Assembly: GCA_963971535.1 (NCBI GenBank)
Contig: OZ020592.1
Location: 58,874,324 to 58,938,323, forward strand
DNA length: 64,000 bases
Direction of reading: 5' to 3'
From: Notolepis coatsorum
Taxonomy: Eukaryota; Chordata; Actinopteri; Aulopiformes; Paralepididae
Made by a program: the position numbers and the translations under genes. The notes beneath the pieces were generated by a model. That model saw only the letters and a program-made list of their open reading frames with translations, ran no database searches and was not told where the DNA came from. Shown here one piece after another: positions 44,447-55,283 of the stretch (its first letter is position 1; every line of letters starts with the position of its first letter).

Positions 44447-44662
44447 CGTGAAAAGTTGAAAAAAGGTTGATGAAAGTAGTAGATGCTCGACCACTCAACA
44501 AAAAGACCAATAACAAATAAAAATAAAATAAAGACTAGTGGGGTGACAGTGTTTTCCGCACGATAATAGGGAGCTCCCGTGAAACACGTCTCACCCCATG
44601 AACGCCTGGCTCCGCCCCCCCCCCCCCCCCCCCCCCCCCTATACCGCTCTGACCCTAATCTT

Positions 44663-45269
44663 AACCATCACCACCATTACATTAAGATTACATTACACAA
44701 ACCTCAACTTAAACCAAACCCTCAACAGTCTAAACCTTAACATAACCCCGGCCCTAACCCTAAAAAGTCCTTATTTCTCATATCAAACTATCAAGTATAG
44801 AACTAACAAGTGCAGTAATACATGGCCGCACACACACACACAGTACATGCACTGTACTGGCCGGCCCTACTGGACGGAAGCAACACCACACAAATGTGCT
44901 TCGAGACTGAGAGGTACAGACTAGGTGCTCTAAATCCCTCTTTGTAAACCGCCAGCCATAAACACACAGCCATAAACACACAGGCGTAGGAGTCTAAAAA
45001 TACTCCCCCACCCCCAACAGGAGGTGATGTGTCAGGACTGCTAGAAAGAGACGTTCTGTTTTCCTGTGGCCCTCGCTGGAGGCTGAGGTGCCATGAGCAA
45101 CACCACCTCTGATTCAGAGAGAGAGAGAGAGTGAGAGCGAGAAAATGTGTGGGAGAGATGGGGACAGAGAGTGAGAAGTAGAGGGTGAGAGAGATAGACC
45201 AACGGACAGAGAGTATGGGTAAAAGAATGTCAGTGCCTCACTCTCCAACAGGCAGTGATGATGATGAGC
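44663..45269. other. Unique DNA with GA-rich tracts
   Basis: It contains CA (44829-44843) and GA (45113-45200) tracts and no gene. The 5' end of the LINE on its left carries a C-run (44609-44638). Confidence 0.4.
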
Positions 45270-45380
45270 ATCCCTCCTCCACCCTCTCTCATTTTACCTC
45301 CTCCACTCTCCTCCTTTGCCTCCTCCACTATCCCTCTCATTATTTGCCTCCTCCACTCTCTCCCTTTCTCTATACCTCCT

Positions 45381-45591
45381 TAGGGATGGGAATTGATAAG
45401 ATTTTATCGATATTATTTAGGTTTTCCTAGTCAAAGAATCAAATGCTGCATGCATGGCGCTAACGTTAACGTTATTGTTTTAAAATGCGCAACTGTCGGA
45501 AAAACATGGCATCGATAAGAGGAATCGATGTCACGGAGGCATGCCATTCCAGGAATCGGACAATTAGGACAGTTCTCGATTCCCATCCCTA
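45381..45591. mobile_element. hAT MITE (211 bp), perfect 8-bp duplication
   Basis: It starts TAGGGATGGGAATTGATAAG and ends CGATTCCCATCCCTA. TACCTCCT flanks both sides (45373-45380 and 45592-45599). It was inserted into the CT-rich repeat around it. Confidence 0.9.
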
Positions 45592-45752
45592 TACCTCCTC
45601 CACTCCCTCTCTACATCCTCCACTCTCATTTTCTAACTCTCTATCTCCTCAACTTCCCCTCCTCCACTCTCCTTCTCTACCCCCCTCTCCTTTTCTGCCT
45701 CCTCCACTCTCTCTCTCCCTCATTCTCTCTTCCTCTACTCCCTCCCCCTCTC

Positions 45753-46045
45753 TAGGGTGGCATGGTGGTGGTCAGCACTGTTCCCTCACAGCAGGGCTTT
45801 CTGTGTAGAGTTTGCATGTTCTCCCTGTGTTTCTGTGGGGTTCCTCCAGGTACAGCGGTTTCCTCCCACACCATAAAAAGACTTGCAAGCTAGGTACACA
45901 CTCCTGCCATCGCCCTTGACCAAGGTACTGGCATCACAACTGGAGTTGGTCCCTGGGTGATGCACTGTGTGGCTGCTGCTCATCATGAGTCAAATGCAGA
46001 GGACTAATTTCCCCCAGAGGGGATTAATAAATGTATGCAAAAATA
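45753..46045 (+). mobile_element. Fish dispersed retroelement ('gcatgttctccc' type)
   Basis: GTGGCATGGTGGTGGTCAGC, CTGTGTAGAGTTTGCATGTT, CTCCCTGTGTTTCTGTGGGG and CGGTTTCCTCCCACACC follow a very common teleost repeat. The end CCCCAGAGGGGATTAATAAA resembles an L2-type tail. It sits inside the polypyrimidine tract. Confidence 0.65.
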
Positions 46046-46555
46046 CAAATACCGCCACTCTCCCTCTCTACCTCCTCTCTCCCCCTCCCTTTATACCTCC
46101 TCCACTCTCCCCCTCTACCTCATCTACTTTCCCTCCCTTTATACCTCCTCCACTCCCCCTCTCTACCCCCCCCCCCACTCTCCCTCCCTCTCTACTTCCT
46201 CCACTCTCCCTCTACCCCTCCCTCTCTCTCTAACTCCTCCACTCTCCCTCCCTCTCTACCTCCTCCTCTCCCTCCTCCACTCTACTCTCATTTTCTCCCC
46301 CTCTACCTCCTCCACTCTCCATCCTCCACCCCTCTCATTTTCTCCCTCTCTACCTCCTCCACTACTCTCCATATCTACCTCCACCACTCGCTCATCTCTA
46401 CCTACTCCACTCTCTCCCTCCTCCACTTGCTCCTCTCTACCTCCTCCATTCTCCCTCCATTCTTTCTTCCTCCTTCTCTGCCCCTCTCTCTCCATTCTCT
46501 TCATCTCTCCCTCTCCATTTTCTTCCTCAGTCTTCCTGTCTCTCCACTTCTCCTG

Positions 46556-49373
46556 CCCTGGACCCTGTGAAAAGTAGAACACAGAGGCAAAAGTGTGACA
46601 AAGCTATTTTGGTTATTCAGACAACCTAGCTCGTCTTGGGCAGAGAGTCCTGTTGTGCCAGATAGCTAGCGTGCGCGCACACACACACAGGTACCACGCC
46701 AAGTTCTAACTCTGCCAAACCCCACAACAGAAGCTGATCGATTGTCCTACTATAAAGTAGAGGATTCATACACATTTTGTCCTAATCAGATTCCACAACT
46801 TTTCCATGATATACTGTATATAACCTTTTCATGATATGTATATAACTTTTCCATGACATACTGTATATAACTTCCATCACCAAGAGCTGTTGGCGACTGC
46901 TTTGAATGTCTCAGTTCTGGTCTCTGGACTAGGGGAAAACATCATTTTATTGTGCCAAAGCAAGTCACTTTGGTGCATTTTTTCCTATTGCTAGGTTTTA
47001 GTGAGTTCTTCCTTACCTTCGCGTGGGGCATGTCTGGGACTGTTGCATTCATTTATTTTAAATGTTTTGGACTTCATGGTGTTTTTGTTTTGTTCTTGAT
47101 TTATTGTGATGTTTCTTCTTGACTTGTTTAAAGAAGACGTGTACGGCCCATGGGGACATTAACGTGTGTTGTCGGGTCTTACAAATAAATTTGATTTTGA
47201 TTTGATAAATTTGTTACATGTTATAATCATAGTTCTTGGTATCAGTTCTTGGATACCGATATACCGTTTTGGCCTGGTATAAGACTGTTTTGGCCTGGTA
47301 TATGACTGTTTTGGCCTGGTATAAGAGAGTTTTGGCCTGGTATAAGACCAGACCAATACCATTATCAGTTTGTGCCTCTCTCATTTTGACGAGCTAGTAC
47401 AACTATCACTGTAGGCTTGTGCAATCACAACATTTGGTACGTGGGTTGGGTTGTTATTTCATCAAAGTTAAACCGATCTACAAACATTAACTGACATTAA
47501 AGACTTAAAGAAAATATTTTTAACACATTTTCCAAGACATTTCCAAAACCTTGTGGACATGTTTCATTTTCATCCATAACTTTTCCAGGCCTGGAAAACA
47601 CAACTTTCAAATTCCAATACTGGTTTCACGTGACCGTATGAACTATGTGCGATAGCCATTCCCATTGGACTAACAAAACTGGCAGCACTGTGGCACAGAC
47701 ACACACACTTACAAAAGAAGCCGTTAAATAAATAGGCATTTCCCTCATAAAGGCTTATCGCTCTCCACTTGGATCTAATGATGCACTGAAGGACAGAAAC
47801 AATGATTACGGCAGGGGTGAAAGAAGAGGCCTCCCATCTCTCTCACACACTCACATTCCTGGAGAACTTTCCCCAGCCTGTCACTGTCTTTGTTTTTGTT
47901 TCAGATAGACAGAGGGAGAGAGGGAGAGAGAGAGGGAGAGAGAGAGAGAGAGCTCTCCCACGCTACAGAGGAGAAGAAGAGGACTGGAAAATGTTGTTTC
48001 CTATTGAAATGTTTGACCTTTCTGCCTCACAGACAGACCACTGTGATGACGTCCTTAACATGCACACCAACACACATGTATTATTGACAAAAAAAAAAAA
48101 AAAAAAAACGTATTTAAGACTTCATGAAGTTTTAAGTCAAATAATGAATGAAACAGAAGCATCTCATCAACTACTCTGCCAAATACCAACATACAAACAG
48201 ACAGTAAAACGAAATGCCTAAAAATCTATGTTTTGTATTTTGCATCGGACTTCGCCATCTCGTCAGTCACGGCAAAGGAACTGAATCAGCCGACTTCCCC
48301 CTGTTCTCCTGCTTCCCATCCCAGACTCCCACCCCCGGGTTAGTCAAAATACACAGATACAACATGACGGTATCGTGATACTTTCCCATGCGATATCATA
48401 TAGATACAACATGTACCTGATGACCGGCATCGTGGTATTTCTTCAGAGTACATTTCCCAGGCCTTTAATGAAAGGTCATATACACGCGCCGAAAGAATGT
48501 AGAACATTACAGCGTGGATCTTCAAACATTCTTAAAACGCATATCTATTTACTCTTATGTAAATGTTTATATACTCATACTATATGTATGAAGGTGTTTT
48601 CCTTATATACTATGACTTTTTTCTCTTATTTATTTTACATTGACACAATTTTACAACATATTGTAGTTTAAAATATCACAATATATTACATTATAAAGTA
48701 ACCCCTGTATTATCTATATATTGTGGGCTTCTTGCCAACACAGCGCCCTCGTTACTCACGCACCCCGGGACGAGCCTCGCATGGCTGTGGTCTCTGCTCT
48801 GGATGCCTCCTATTAATCATCCATGTTCAGGTCCAACAGATTCACTGAGATCCACTAAAGACACAGAGCAGCGTTCCTGTGTGTCTAGCTGCGTCTGACC
48901 GGCCCTCCTGAGGAAAACTTCACCACCAAAAACGCAGCTCATTCTCAAGACCAAATTCCGCCAGTGTGAATGGGAGCCCAGTCCCCTCCCCTTCCTCTAC
49001 CACAATCAGCACAGCCCTCCCTCTCACTGACACCTCCTCTCTCCCAACTCCACTCTCCTTTCTCTCCCCTTCTCCTCGACTGTTTCCTTTGAGCAAATAG
49101 GCTTCACTCTGCGTGCAGTGTGCTTCATAGCCTTTGACGAGCATAGAAAAAGTAGCATTGAAAAAGTAGAGTAGATAGAGTGTGAGAGAGAGAAAAGGTA
49201 GAGAGAGAGAGAGTAGAGAGGGGGGGGGCTAGCAGTGAGTGAAAGGCTATGCAACTGGACAGAGTCCACGCAGAGACAAATGGAAAGTGACAAAAATACT
49301 ATAGGTTTGTGTGAAGACATCGGCTCATTTTACAACGTCTATGGCTCCTGCTGCTTAAGACGTAGGCTACTTA
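46556..49373. other. No gene; LINE tail, short repeats and unique DNA
   Basis: At about 46990-47215 the sequence ends CTTACAAATAAATTTGATTT with TGATTT repetition, the tail of an L2-like LINE on the plus strand. At 47260-47345 a ~21-bp unit (TTTTGGCCTGGTATAAGACTG) is repeated about four times. Other tracts: GA at 47918-47952, poly(A) at 48089-48108, GA at 49180-49220. No coding exon. Confidence 0.5.
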
Positions 49374-49506
49374 GTTTCAATCAGAGGTGTGGACTTGAGT
49401 CACAAATTTGATGACTTCAGACTCGACAACGAGACTTGCAACTCGACTTTGACTTAAACACCAATGACTCGTGACTTCACTCAGACTTGAGCCTTATGAC
49501 TTGGAA

Positions 49507-51060
49507 TTGTTGTTTATTGTTTAAAAGGATCCCCATTAGCTGCCACCTAAGTGGCGAGCTAGTTTTCCTGGGGTCCACACAGAAAGACAGCAGAAAACAC
49601 AAAACATAACAACATGAGATACATATGACAATCACAATTAACAATGATAATGTAAAAACAGTAAAACATTGTAGACATCATCAACATCAGAATATTTTGC
49701 TCACATATTTAAGTAGTGCATTCTCAAGTGGTATTTGAAAGACACTTTGCTATTCAATTTACTTATGTTCAGTGGGCAGTTATTCCAATGATTGATGGCA
49801 CGATAAACAACAGTCCTCTTTAAAGCATTTATTTTGGACGTGGTAATATAATCTGTCCATCATCGGTTGACCTAGTAAAATAAGAATGAACCTGACTGCA
49901 TCTGACAATTTGTTTGTCAAGAAAACAGGTTGAGATGAAAAGACAGTGTTCCTGAAAAATGTAACTGTGTTGAAAACCAGCCTATTCTCTACCGTTAACC
50001 CATTCAGTGCCAACCACGAGATTAGTCGGGTTAACTCGCCATGCGTTGAGTGCCAAGACCCGAGAAAACTCTGGTTTTAATCGTTATTTCTTTTATTAGC
50101 AATATCCATTCATTTTTCATCCATCCAGCCTGACGTTATCATTGGGAATGGGTCTGAGCTCGAAAAGGGCAAATACCGCCACCTATCGTCTCCCGGATGG
50201 TATTGCACATCATTGGATTGGATTGGGTGGGACTGTGCATCAGAAAGAAATTCCGGTCCCGGGGTTTCCCATCTCGGGCAAGCAGTATCGTGTTATCACA
50301 TTCACTGGCGAGGCTGGGAGAAGGGTCGATTAGGTGTTATAATGTTGGATCAATAAACGCAATCAATATTTGGAATGGCGATCAGGAATTGGATTAATCT
50401 TTTGCAGAACATCTGATGTGAGGTAAGGACTCTATTTTACCAGTCTTGGGTTAATCAGATGTTTTTTTCTCTGCCATCGCAGCATGTGTGTGTGTGCGTA
50501 ACGTTAGCGCTGACCACGGCATGGATAATCGATTTTCAGCCTGCTTCTCTAGCGTGCATAAATACACATATACTATCGATAATCTAGCGTTTATTTGAAA
50601 ACGATTCATAAATCAGCCGGAAAATTATGACGTGTTTTGTGTATTCCAGTAAAGGGCGATTATCGCAGAATTTCTCTGGAATTACTAGACATCTCCAAAA
50701 AACTATACTCTTATTCAAAACGGTATAAAACAGAAATGTAACAATGAAAAAACAATCCGTTTCGTATGTTGACTGCAAGCAAGTCATTGATAAGCGAGGG
50801 GTGTTTTAGACCCATAGCCATAATTTAAGATATACTTTAAGCGTTCGCAAATGTCCCCGTCCTCCCATTGACTTCCTTATTGGCACGCTAGCCCTAATAT
50901 GGTCAAAGGGGCGTGGCTCTGAATGAGTTAACCATGAGAGTTGCCGGTGCATAGTGATAGTGTTTGTTCTCATGGAACAATGTAAGACTAACCTTGCAGC
51001 TCTGTTTTATGCAAGTCTCTGGGAGACTTGATTCTCTCCACCAAGCTCCAAAATGTAAAA
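49507..51060 (-). mobile_element. LINE 3' end, split by TTAA element H
   Basis: On the minus strand 49850-49700 encodes AINHWNNCPLNISKLNSKVS, a LINE ORF C-terminus, then a stop. The 3' UTR has GGGGATCCTTTTAAACAATA. The element continues on the other side of H (50932-51060). The family is uncertain. Confidence 0.55.
49995..50931. mobile_element. TTAA-target element H (937 bp)
   Basis: It starts TTAACCCATTCAGTGCCAAC and ends GGCTCTGAATGAGTTAA. A second terminal-like motif (TTAACTCGCCATGCGTTGAG) lies 35-45 bp inside. It carries the exon-like block with a GTAAGG donor at 50369-50428. Its right half (50500-50931) matches the right ends of elements B and G. Confidence 0.85.
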
Positions 51061-51071
51061 AATGGTGAAGG

Positions 51072-51308
51072 TAGTGTGACCTCCCACGCGTTACACTTCA
51101 CCAATGACTCACTGACAGGTGAAAAGAGGCTGCTGGCTGTCTCCTATGTATCGGAGGAAGCATGTGATAGACTTCAGGGCTCCCTAGACCGACCAGTGGG
51201 GGCACATGCGCGCAACGACCAGGAAGGGGAGGGGGGAATTGGCATAACGACTAAATTGAGATGAGAGGAAAATACAGAAAAATAGGAGAAAAAGTGGATA
51301 AAAAAATT
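51072..51308 (+). mobile_element. Truncated SINE, same family as 14312-14785
   Basis: TGACCTCCCACGCGTTACAC, GACCGACCAGTGGGGGCACA and the tail GGAGAAAAAGTGGATAAAAA match the 3' half of the SINE at 14312-14785. The tRNA-like head is missing. Confidence 0.8.
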
Positions 51309-52525
51309 TGAAATAACATTACATTTTGTAAAGAATGCATTAACACTTTGAGTGCCAGCGACGTGTATTGTCGTCTTATCATGCCCCCCTTGAGTGCCGA
51401 CGACGCAAAATGTCGTTTTTATTTTTTAATAGCGATCTGAATTCATATTTCATCAACCGAGTCTCCCGTTGGTACAGCAGCCCCTCCAGGAGCTCAGATG
51501 GGAAAAAATCGTCTATCCCTGTGTATATGCAGGTAAGTCGATTAGACTGACCTGGGATCTGTAGATCTGTAGAGGTGGAGCCAACTGGCTCCATTGTGCT
51601 GGCGAGCTGTCTGATCAAGAGGGATCTGATCGCGAGACGGAAAACAACGTGGAATATATATTTACAGCAGCCAATAATCAATCAATAATCGTGATCGATA
51701 TTTGGAATGGCGATCAGGAATTGGAATAATCTTTTTGGATAACATCTGATCTCAGGTAAGGAATCTATTTTACCAGTCTTAGGATAATCAGACCTGTTTT
51801 CACGGAGATATAACGTCACAGTGCCCAAGTGCGTCCACCTTTTTATAGGATTCTATCACATTTGCATAACAATAGCGAATATTACGTACCTTGCGCCGTT
51901 TTCATTGGAGTTTTTTACAAAACAACGCTGTTTTATTTGTCCTATATATGCGGATATCATTTAAAAACTTAAATTTTACCATTTTAGTTCCCTTTAGACA
52001 ACAAACATAATGCTAATGATGCACTTTAATTATGATAATTAGGTGGCCATTCACGGTCACTGTACTGAGGTGACGTGAGGGCGCATTCATAGTTTAACGC
52101 TCCTGTGTTCAGATCGCATTTTCATCAACTTTTACCGTCCTGCTGACCTGTGAACTGTGAAAAAAGGTCTTGGAAAATGGAGTTCTTTAGTTTGAACCTG
52201 TTTTCATCCTTTAAAATCAATGCTGCCATCTACTGTCAGCTGGAAGGTAGTGTCGTTTGTCTACCATCTCATCTCAGGAGCAAACAACATCCCCATTTTA
52301 TTTGTCTAACAAACAAAATATTAATCACAATCACTTGTCACATTAACATTTGTGAGTACATGTGTTTTCAACAAAAATATGACAAATTTAACACAACAGC
52401 CAGCACTTCATAAAATTTTATAAACATTATATAAAAAATACAATAAACATAACTTAGAACAATAACTATTTACAGCACACCATACATATTTATAAATTTT
52501 TTCATTCGCTCACTCATTCATACAC

Positions 52526-52728
52526 TCATTCATCCAAACACCAGTAACACCAGAAACTAGCATCTTCGTCCTCCTCCTCCTCCCACTGGACACACATGGT
52601 GTGGAACCATTTGTGACAGTTGTCACACTGGACCCACGACACCAAACCCTCAGAGTCCACAGGGGGGTTCGCCTTTTTACACCGGCCACACCGCCAGATC
52701 CCCAGCTTCTGCCTCTTGGTGGTGTGAC
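52526..52728 (-). CDS. PHD-finger exon (C-terminus of a transposon-type gene)
   Basis: After acceptor TTTTAACTGCAG the exon reads HTTKRQKLGIWRCGRCKKAN and ends DASFWCYWCLDE at a TGA. The ligands follow the PHD C4-H-C3 order: C-x2-C, 17 residues, C-x2-C, 4 residues, H-x2-C, 14 residues, C-x2-C. PHD fingers usually read histone tails; fish pogo/Tigger-like transposases also commonly end in such a finger. Together with the Psq-type domain upstream (54545-54698) it looks like the end of a defective pogo-like gene. It is intact, and no ORF longer than the exon covers it. Confidence 0.7.
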
Positions 52729-52798
52729 CTGCAGTTAAAAAGAAATTTATTATTATGACGCTGCTTGATTACAATATACCAAGGTCCAATAATAAGTA

Positions 52799-53284
52799 AG
52801 GGATAATGTATAGCTACGAGGTCATTGTCGCAAAATAATTGACCGACACGGAGTTTAAAATACCGAGGCGCAGCGCTGAGGTGTTTTAAACGTCAGTGAA
52901 GGTCAATTATTTTGCGACAATGATCGAGTAAAGCTATACATTATCCCGCTTATTACATGGCTAACTTACTAACAATATACCTAATTCATCGACAAGACTA
53001 GATCAAATGAAGACGCAGTTGTTCTGTGGCTCTGTCAGCCCAAATAAAGTGATTATTATTATCGGCAGCCGGCAGGTCTCTGGTCTGATTGCATGACTGA
53101 GTGCAGCTGTGCATATGCTGAGCAGCACTGATACAGTGTTGTAGTGGGCTTGATTGCGAACAGCTGCGCACAGCGGTCATTATTGTCCCACAGCGGTCAT
53201 TATTGTGTGATAACGGACCTCTGACACGGGCTATTGACCAATCACAAGCAAGCATTTCGGCGAATGTGAAAACGCCATGTAATA
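52799..53284. repeat. Fold-back repeat inside element G
   Basis: GGGATAATGTATAGCTACGA then TTGTCGCAAAATAATTGACC is mirrored by GGTCAATTATTTTGCGACAA then AGCTATACATTATCCC. ATTACATGG at 52953 and CCATGTAATAA at 53275-53285 form an outer pair. The segment includes CACAGCGGTCATTATTGT repeated twice (53171-53206). It lies in an intron of the Psq/PHD gene. Confidence 0.65.
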
Positions 53285-53439
53285 AATATGAATAACTATC
53301 TATATAGTACTTTTCACACATGGACCACAGTTCAAAGTGCCCCACAGCAATTTGTATAAAATCAGCAAATTTTTTACAAAATAAATAACAATTCATAAGT
53401 TTGCCCTGACAAACTCAAAAAACATAAGTAACATGCCGA

Positions 53440-54420
53440 TGGGTGTCGTGGGTCTGGCGTGGGAGGAGGAGGATGTCGATGCTCCTGTTGGTCCAGGAAT
53501 ACAGGAGGCTGCAGACACAAAAAGGGAGCACCACTCAAAAAAATTATTTTGTTTGGTTTGGTAAATATTGCGCTATGAACAGTCTATCAGTGTACTGTGT
53601 GTGTGTGTAGGCCGTAGGGGCAGGTACAATAAGAGTTTTTCTTCCTGTTCCTTTTGGCCATGGACATTTGTAGATCGTGTTTTTTTCACAGTTGTTTGAA
53701 AAAGCTTACGGTGGGAGGGAGAGGAAGTTGGCTGGGACACCCGGTGGGACTGCGGTGGGACTGCCGGCTCTGAGAAAATGGTTAAGAAACAATAAAACAT
53801 GATTATTTATTCATAAAAAAATGTATACTTTTTTGCTAACTGAGAATGTTGTCTCCCAAATAACTGTTAAAAGAAAACAAATAAATAAATACCATCCATT
53901 ATGGCTGTTGGGGAGGAAGAGGTGGAGGGGTGGTGATCTTCCCCTCTCAAAGCAGGCAGGCGAGTGCTGGTGTGGAGGCTAGAGGCGGGCAGCAGACTGT
54001 GGGAGGCAGAAGAGGGGGGCATGGAGGCTGAGGCTGAGGGACCGGCGATGGAAAGACCGGAGCTGGTGGTGGGAGCGGCCCCGGGGGACACTCCTCTTCT
54101 GCGGCTGGGGAGAGAGCCACCACGCGGGGTACGGGAGGAGGTTGTGGGAGTCCTTAAAGTTTCAGCCCGCTGCCGCTGTCGGTCTGCCCTGGCCAGAGCT
54201 CCTGCCTCGGCGCGGGCGGCGCGGTCCTCTGTCTCATCGATGGCATCCGTCATCTCCTGGGCGGTGAGCAGGCGGGCCTTGGTGGTGTTCCTCCTGACCT
54301 TTCCAGATCTTCTTGTGAACTCTATCTGGGCCAGGAGTTGTCCCAGGTCCGCTGTGATCCTCCCTGCTGTTACAAGGGGGTGGTTGAGGTAGGGGTTGGG
54401 GGGTGAGTCCTGGACTAGAG
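53440..54420 (-). pseudogene. Middle exons of the Psq/PHD gene (Ser/Pro/Arg-rich)
   Basis: From 54420 the frame reads NPYLNHPLVTAGRITADLGQ, then LLAQIEFTRRSGKVRRNTTK, then EMTDAIDETEDRAARAEAGA and a Ser/Pro-rich tail to donor ATGGATG|GTATTT at about 53893. A short exon EPAVPPQSHRVSQPTSSPSH lies at 53709-53772. A further one (53440-53520) contains PGPTGASTSSSSHARPTTP. Fish pogo/Tigger-like transposases have a similar post-catalytic region. The DDE catalytic domain expected between the helix-turn-helix and NPYLNHP is missing; in its place is a minisatellite (54420-54545). Splicing to the PHD exon is not proven. Confidence 0.5.
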
Positions 54421-54545
54421 CACGGGGGCTGGGTGGGGGGCTGGGAGGGGGGCTAGGAGCACGGGGGCTGGGTGGGGGGCTAGGAGCACGGGGGCTGGGT
54501 CGGGGGCTAGGAGCACGGGGGCTGGGTGGGGGGCTGGACTTAGAT
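54420..54545. repeat. ~27-bp GC-rich minisatellite at the missing DDE domain
   Basis: About four to five copies of GCACGGGGGCTGGGTGGGGG with GGCTAGGA. It joins the end of the helix-turn-helix exon to the post-catalytic exon. It probably expanded at the deletion junction. Confidence 0.8.
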
Positions 54546-54698
54546 CAGGCTGGACTTAGGGACCTCGAACAACGTGGCTGCCCGCCTCGCACTCCACCTG
54601 CCTGCTCTGACCTCTGCAATGGCCTGATCCATGGCCTCCTGGGTCCACAGACGCACCTTCCTCTCCCTCTTCCGCATTTGCCGGATATTAGGCATGCT
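54546..54698 (-). pseudogene. Psq-type helix-turn-helix exon
   Basis: After acceptor TTTGCAG at 54699 the exon reads SMPNIRQMRKRERKVRLWTQ then EAMDQAIAEVRAGRWSARRA then ATLFEVPKSSLI and a stop. W-T-x-E-x-M-x-x-A-I...G-x-x-S-x-x-x-A-A-x-x-F-x-V-P-x-S is the Psq/CENP-B N-terminal DNA-binding pattern of pogo-like transposases. A possible first exon ATG (MLNWVK at 55115-55098, donor GTAAGG) joins in phase. Premature termination follows directly at the minisatellite. Confidence 0.7.
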
Positions 54699-55097
54699 CT
54701 GCAAACACACAAAAATATTTTAAACAAGAAAGTAAAATAATATGAACTTTATTATTATTGTACGACTGACGAGTTTATTTTATTTGATTTATTTAGCACA
54801 TTATTTAAAAAAAAACAGTGCTAGGAGGGAACTTATGTGAGTGATTTATGATGAAATTAAATTAGATTTGAATTGTTTTTTTGAATATGGATAAGGAGGT
54901 TGTTGACCTCAATGATGAATTTAGTTTATTGCTATGGTTTGTTGGATATGAGTGAAATTCTGATGAAAAGATGCAGAACAATGGAAGGTATCAAGAACAT
55001 CTTGCCTTTTGTTAATGAACTTGAATATGAATGAGCATGAAACCAAAATGATTATGCTGAAATATTACCAGACATGCAAACACACACACAACCTTAC

Positions 55098-55115
55098 CTT
55101 CACCCAGTTCAGCAT
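55098..55115 (-). CDS. Possible first exon of the Psq/PHD gene (6 codons)
   Basis: ATGCTGAACTGGGTGAAG ends at a good donor (GTAAGG) and joins in phase to the acceptor at 54699, giving MLNWVK|SMPNIRQ. Support is only the splice signals and frame. Confidence 0.35.
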
Positions 55116-55243
55116 GGCAGCCTCACACACACACACACACACACACACCTCCATTCACCTGTAGAGAAACAAACAAGCACACACAAACCTACCGTGTCTG
55201 CTGTCTGACTTTGTCACTGCTTCAGATGTTTTTTTATACAGAG

Positions 55244-55283
<40 letters not shown>

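Larger units (their letters stand above)
37753..44645 (-). mobile_element. Nearly full-length L1/Tx1-like LINE (6.9 kb) with 17-bp duplication
   Basis: GCTCTGACCCTAATCTT occurs at 37736-37752, just past the poly(A) on the minus strand, and at 44646-44662, just before the 5' end. In order on the minus strand it has a short 5' leader beginning with a run of about 30 G, ORF1 (44446-43556), a 1.5-kb spacer with a tandem repeat, ORF2 (42043-38286), a 3' UTR and poly(A). A full-length copy with a clear duplication is uncommon, but ORF2 is inactivated. Confidence 0.9.
45275..46555. repeat. Polypyrimidine minisatellite (CTCCTCCACTCTCCCTCTCTAC-type)
   Basis: Degenerate units of about 24 bp (for example CTACCTCCTCCACTCTCCC) run through this stretch, broken by the hAT MITE at 45381 and the SINE-like repeat at 45753-46045. 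The strand asymmetry is extreme, nearly pure pyrimidine. The long Ser/Pro/Leu frames are repeat artefacts. Confidence 0.85.

Noticed and set aside
46031-46577. Ser/Pro/Leu-rich frames of about 180 codons
   Set aside because: Product of the polypyrimidine repeat.
52526-52728. A host PHD-finger gene
   Set aside because: It lies inside a TTAA-flanked element with a Psq-type domain and pogo-like post-catalytic sequence, so transposon origin is more likely, although domestication cannot be excluded.
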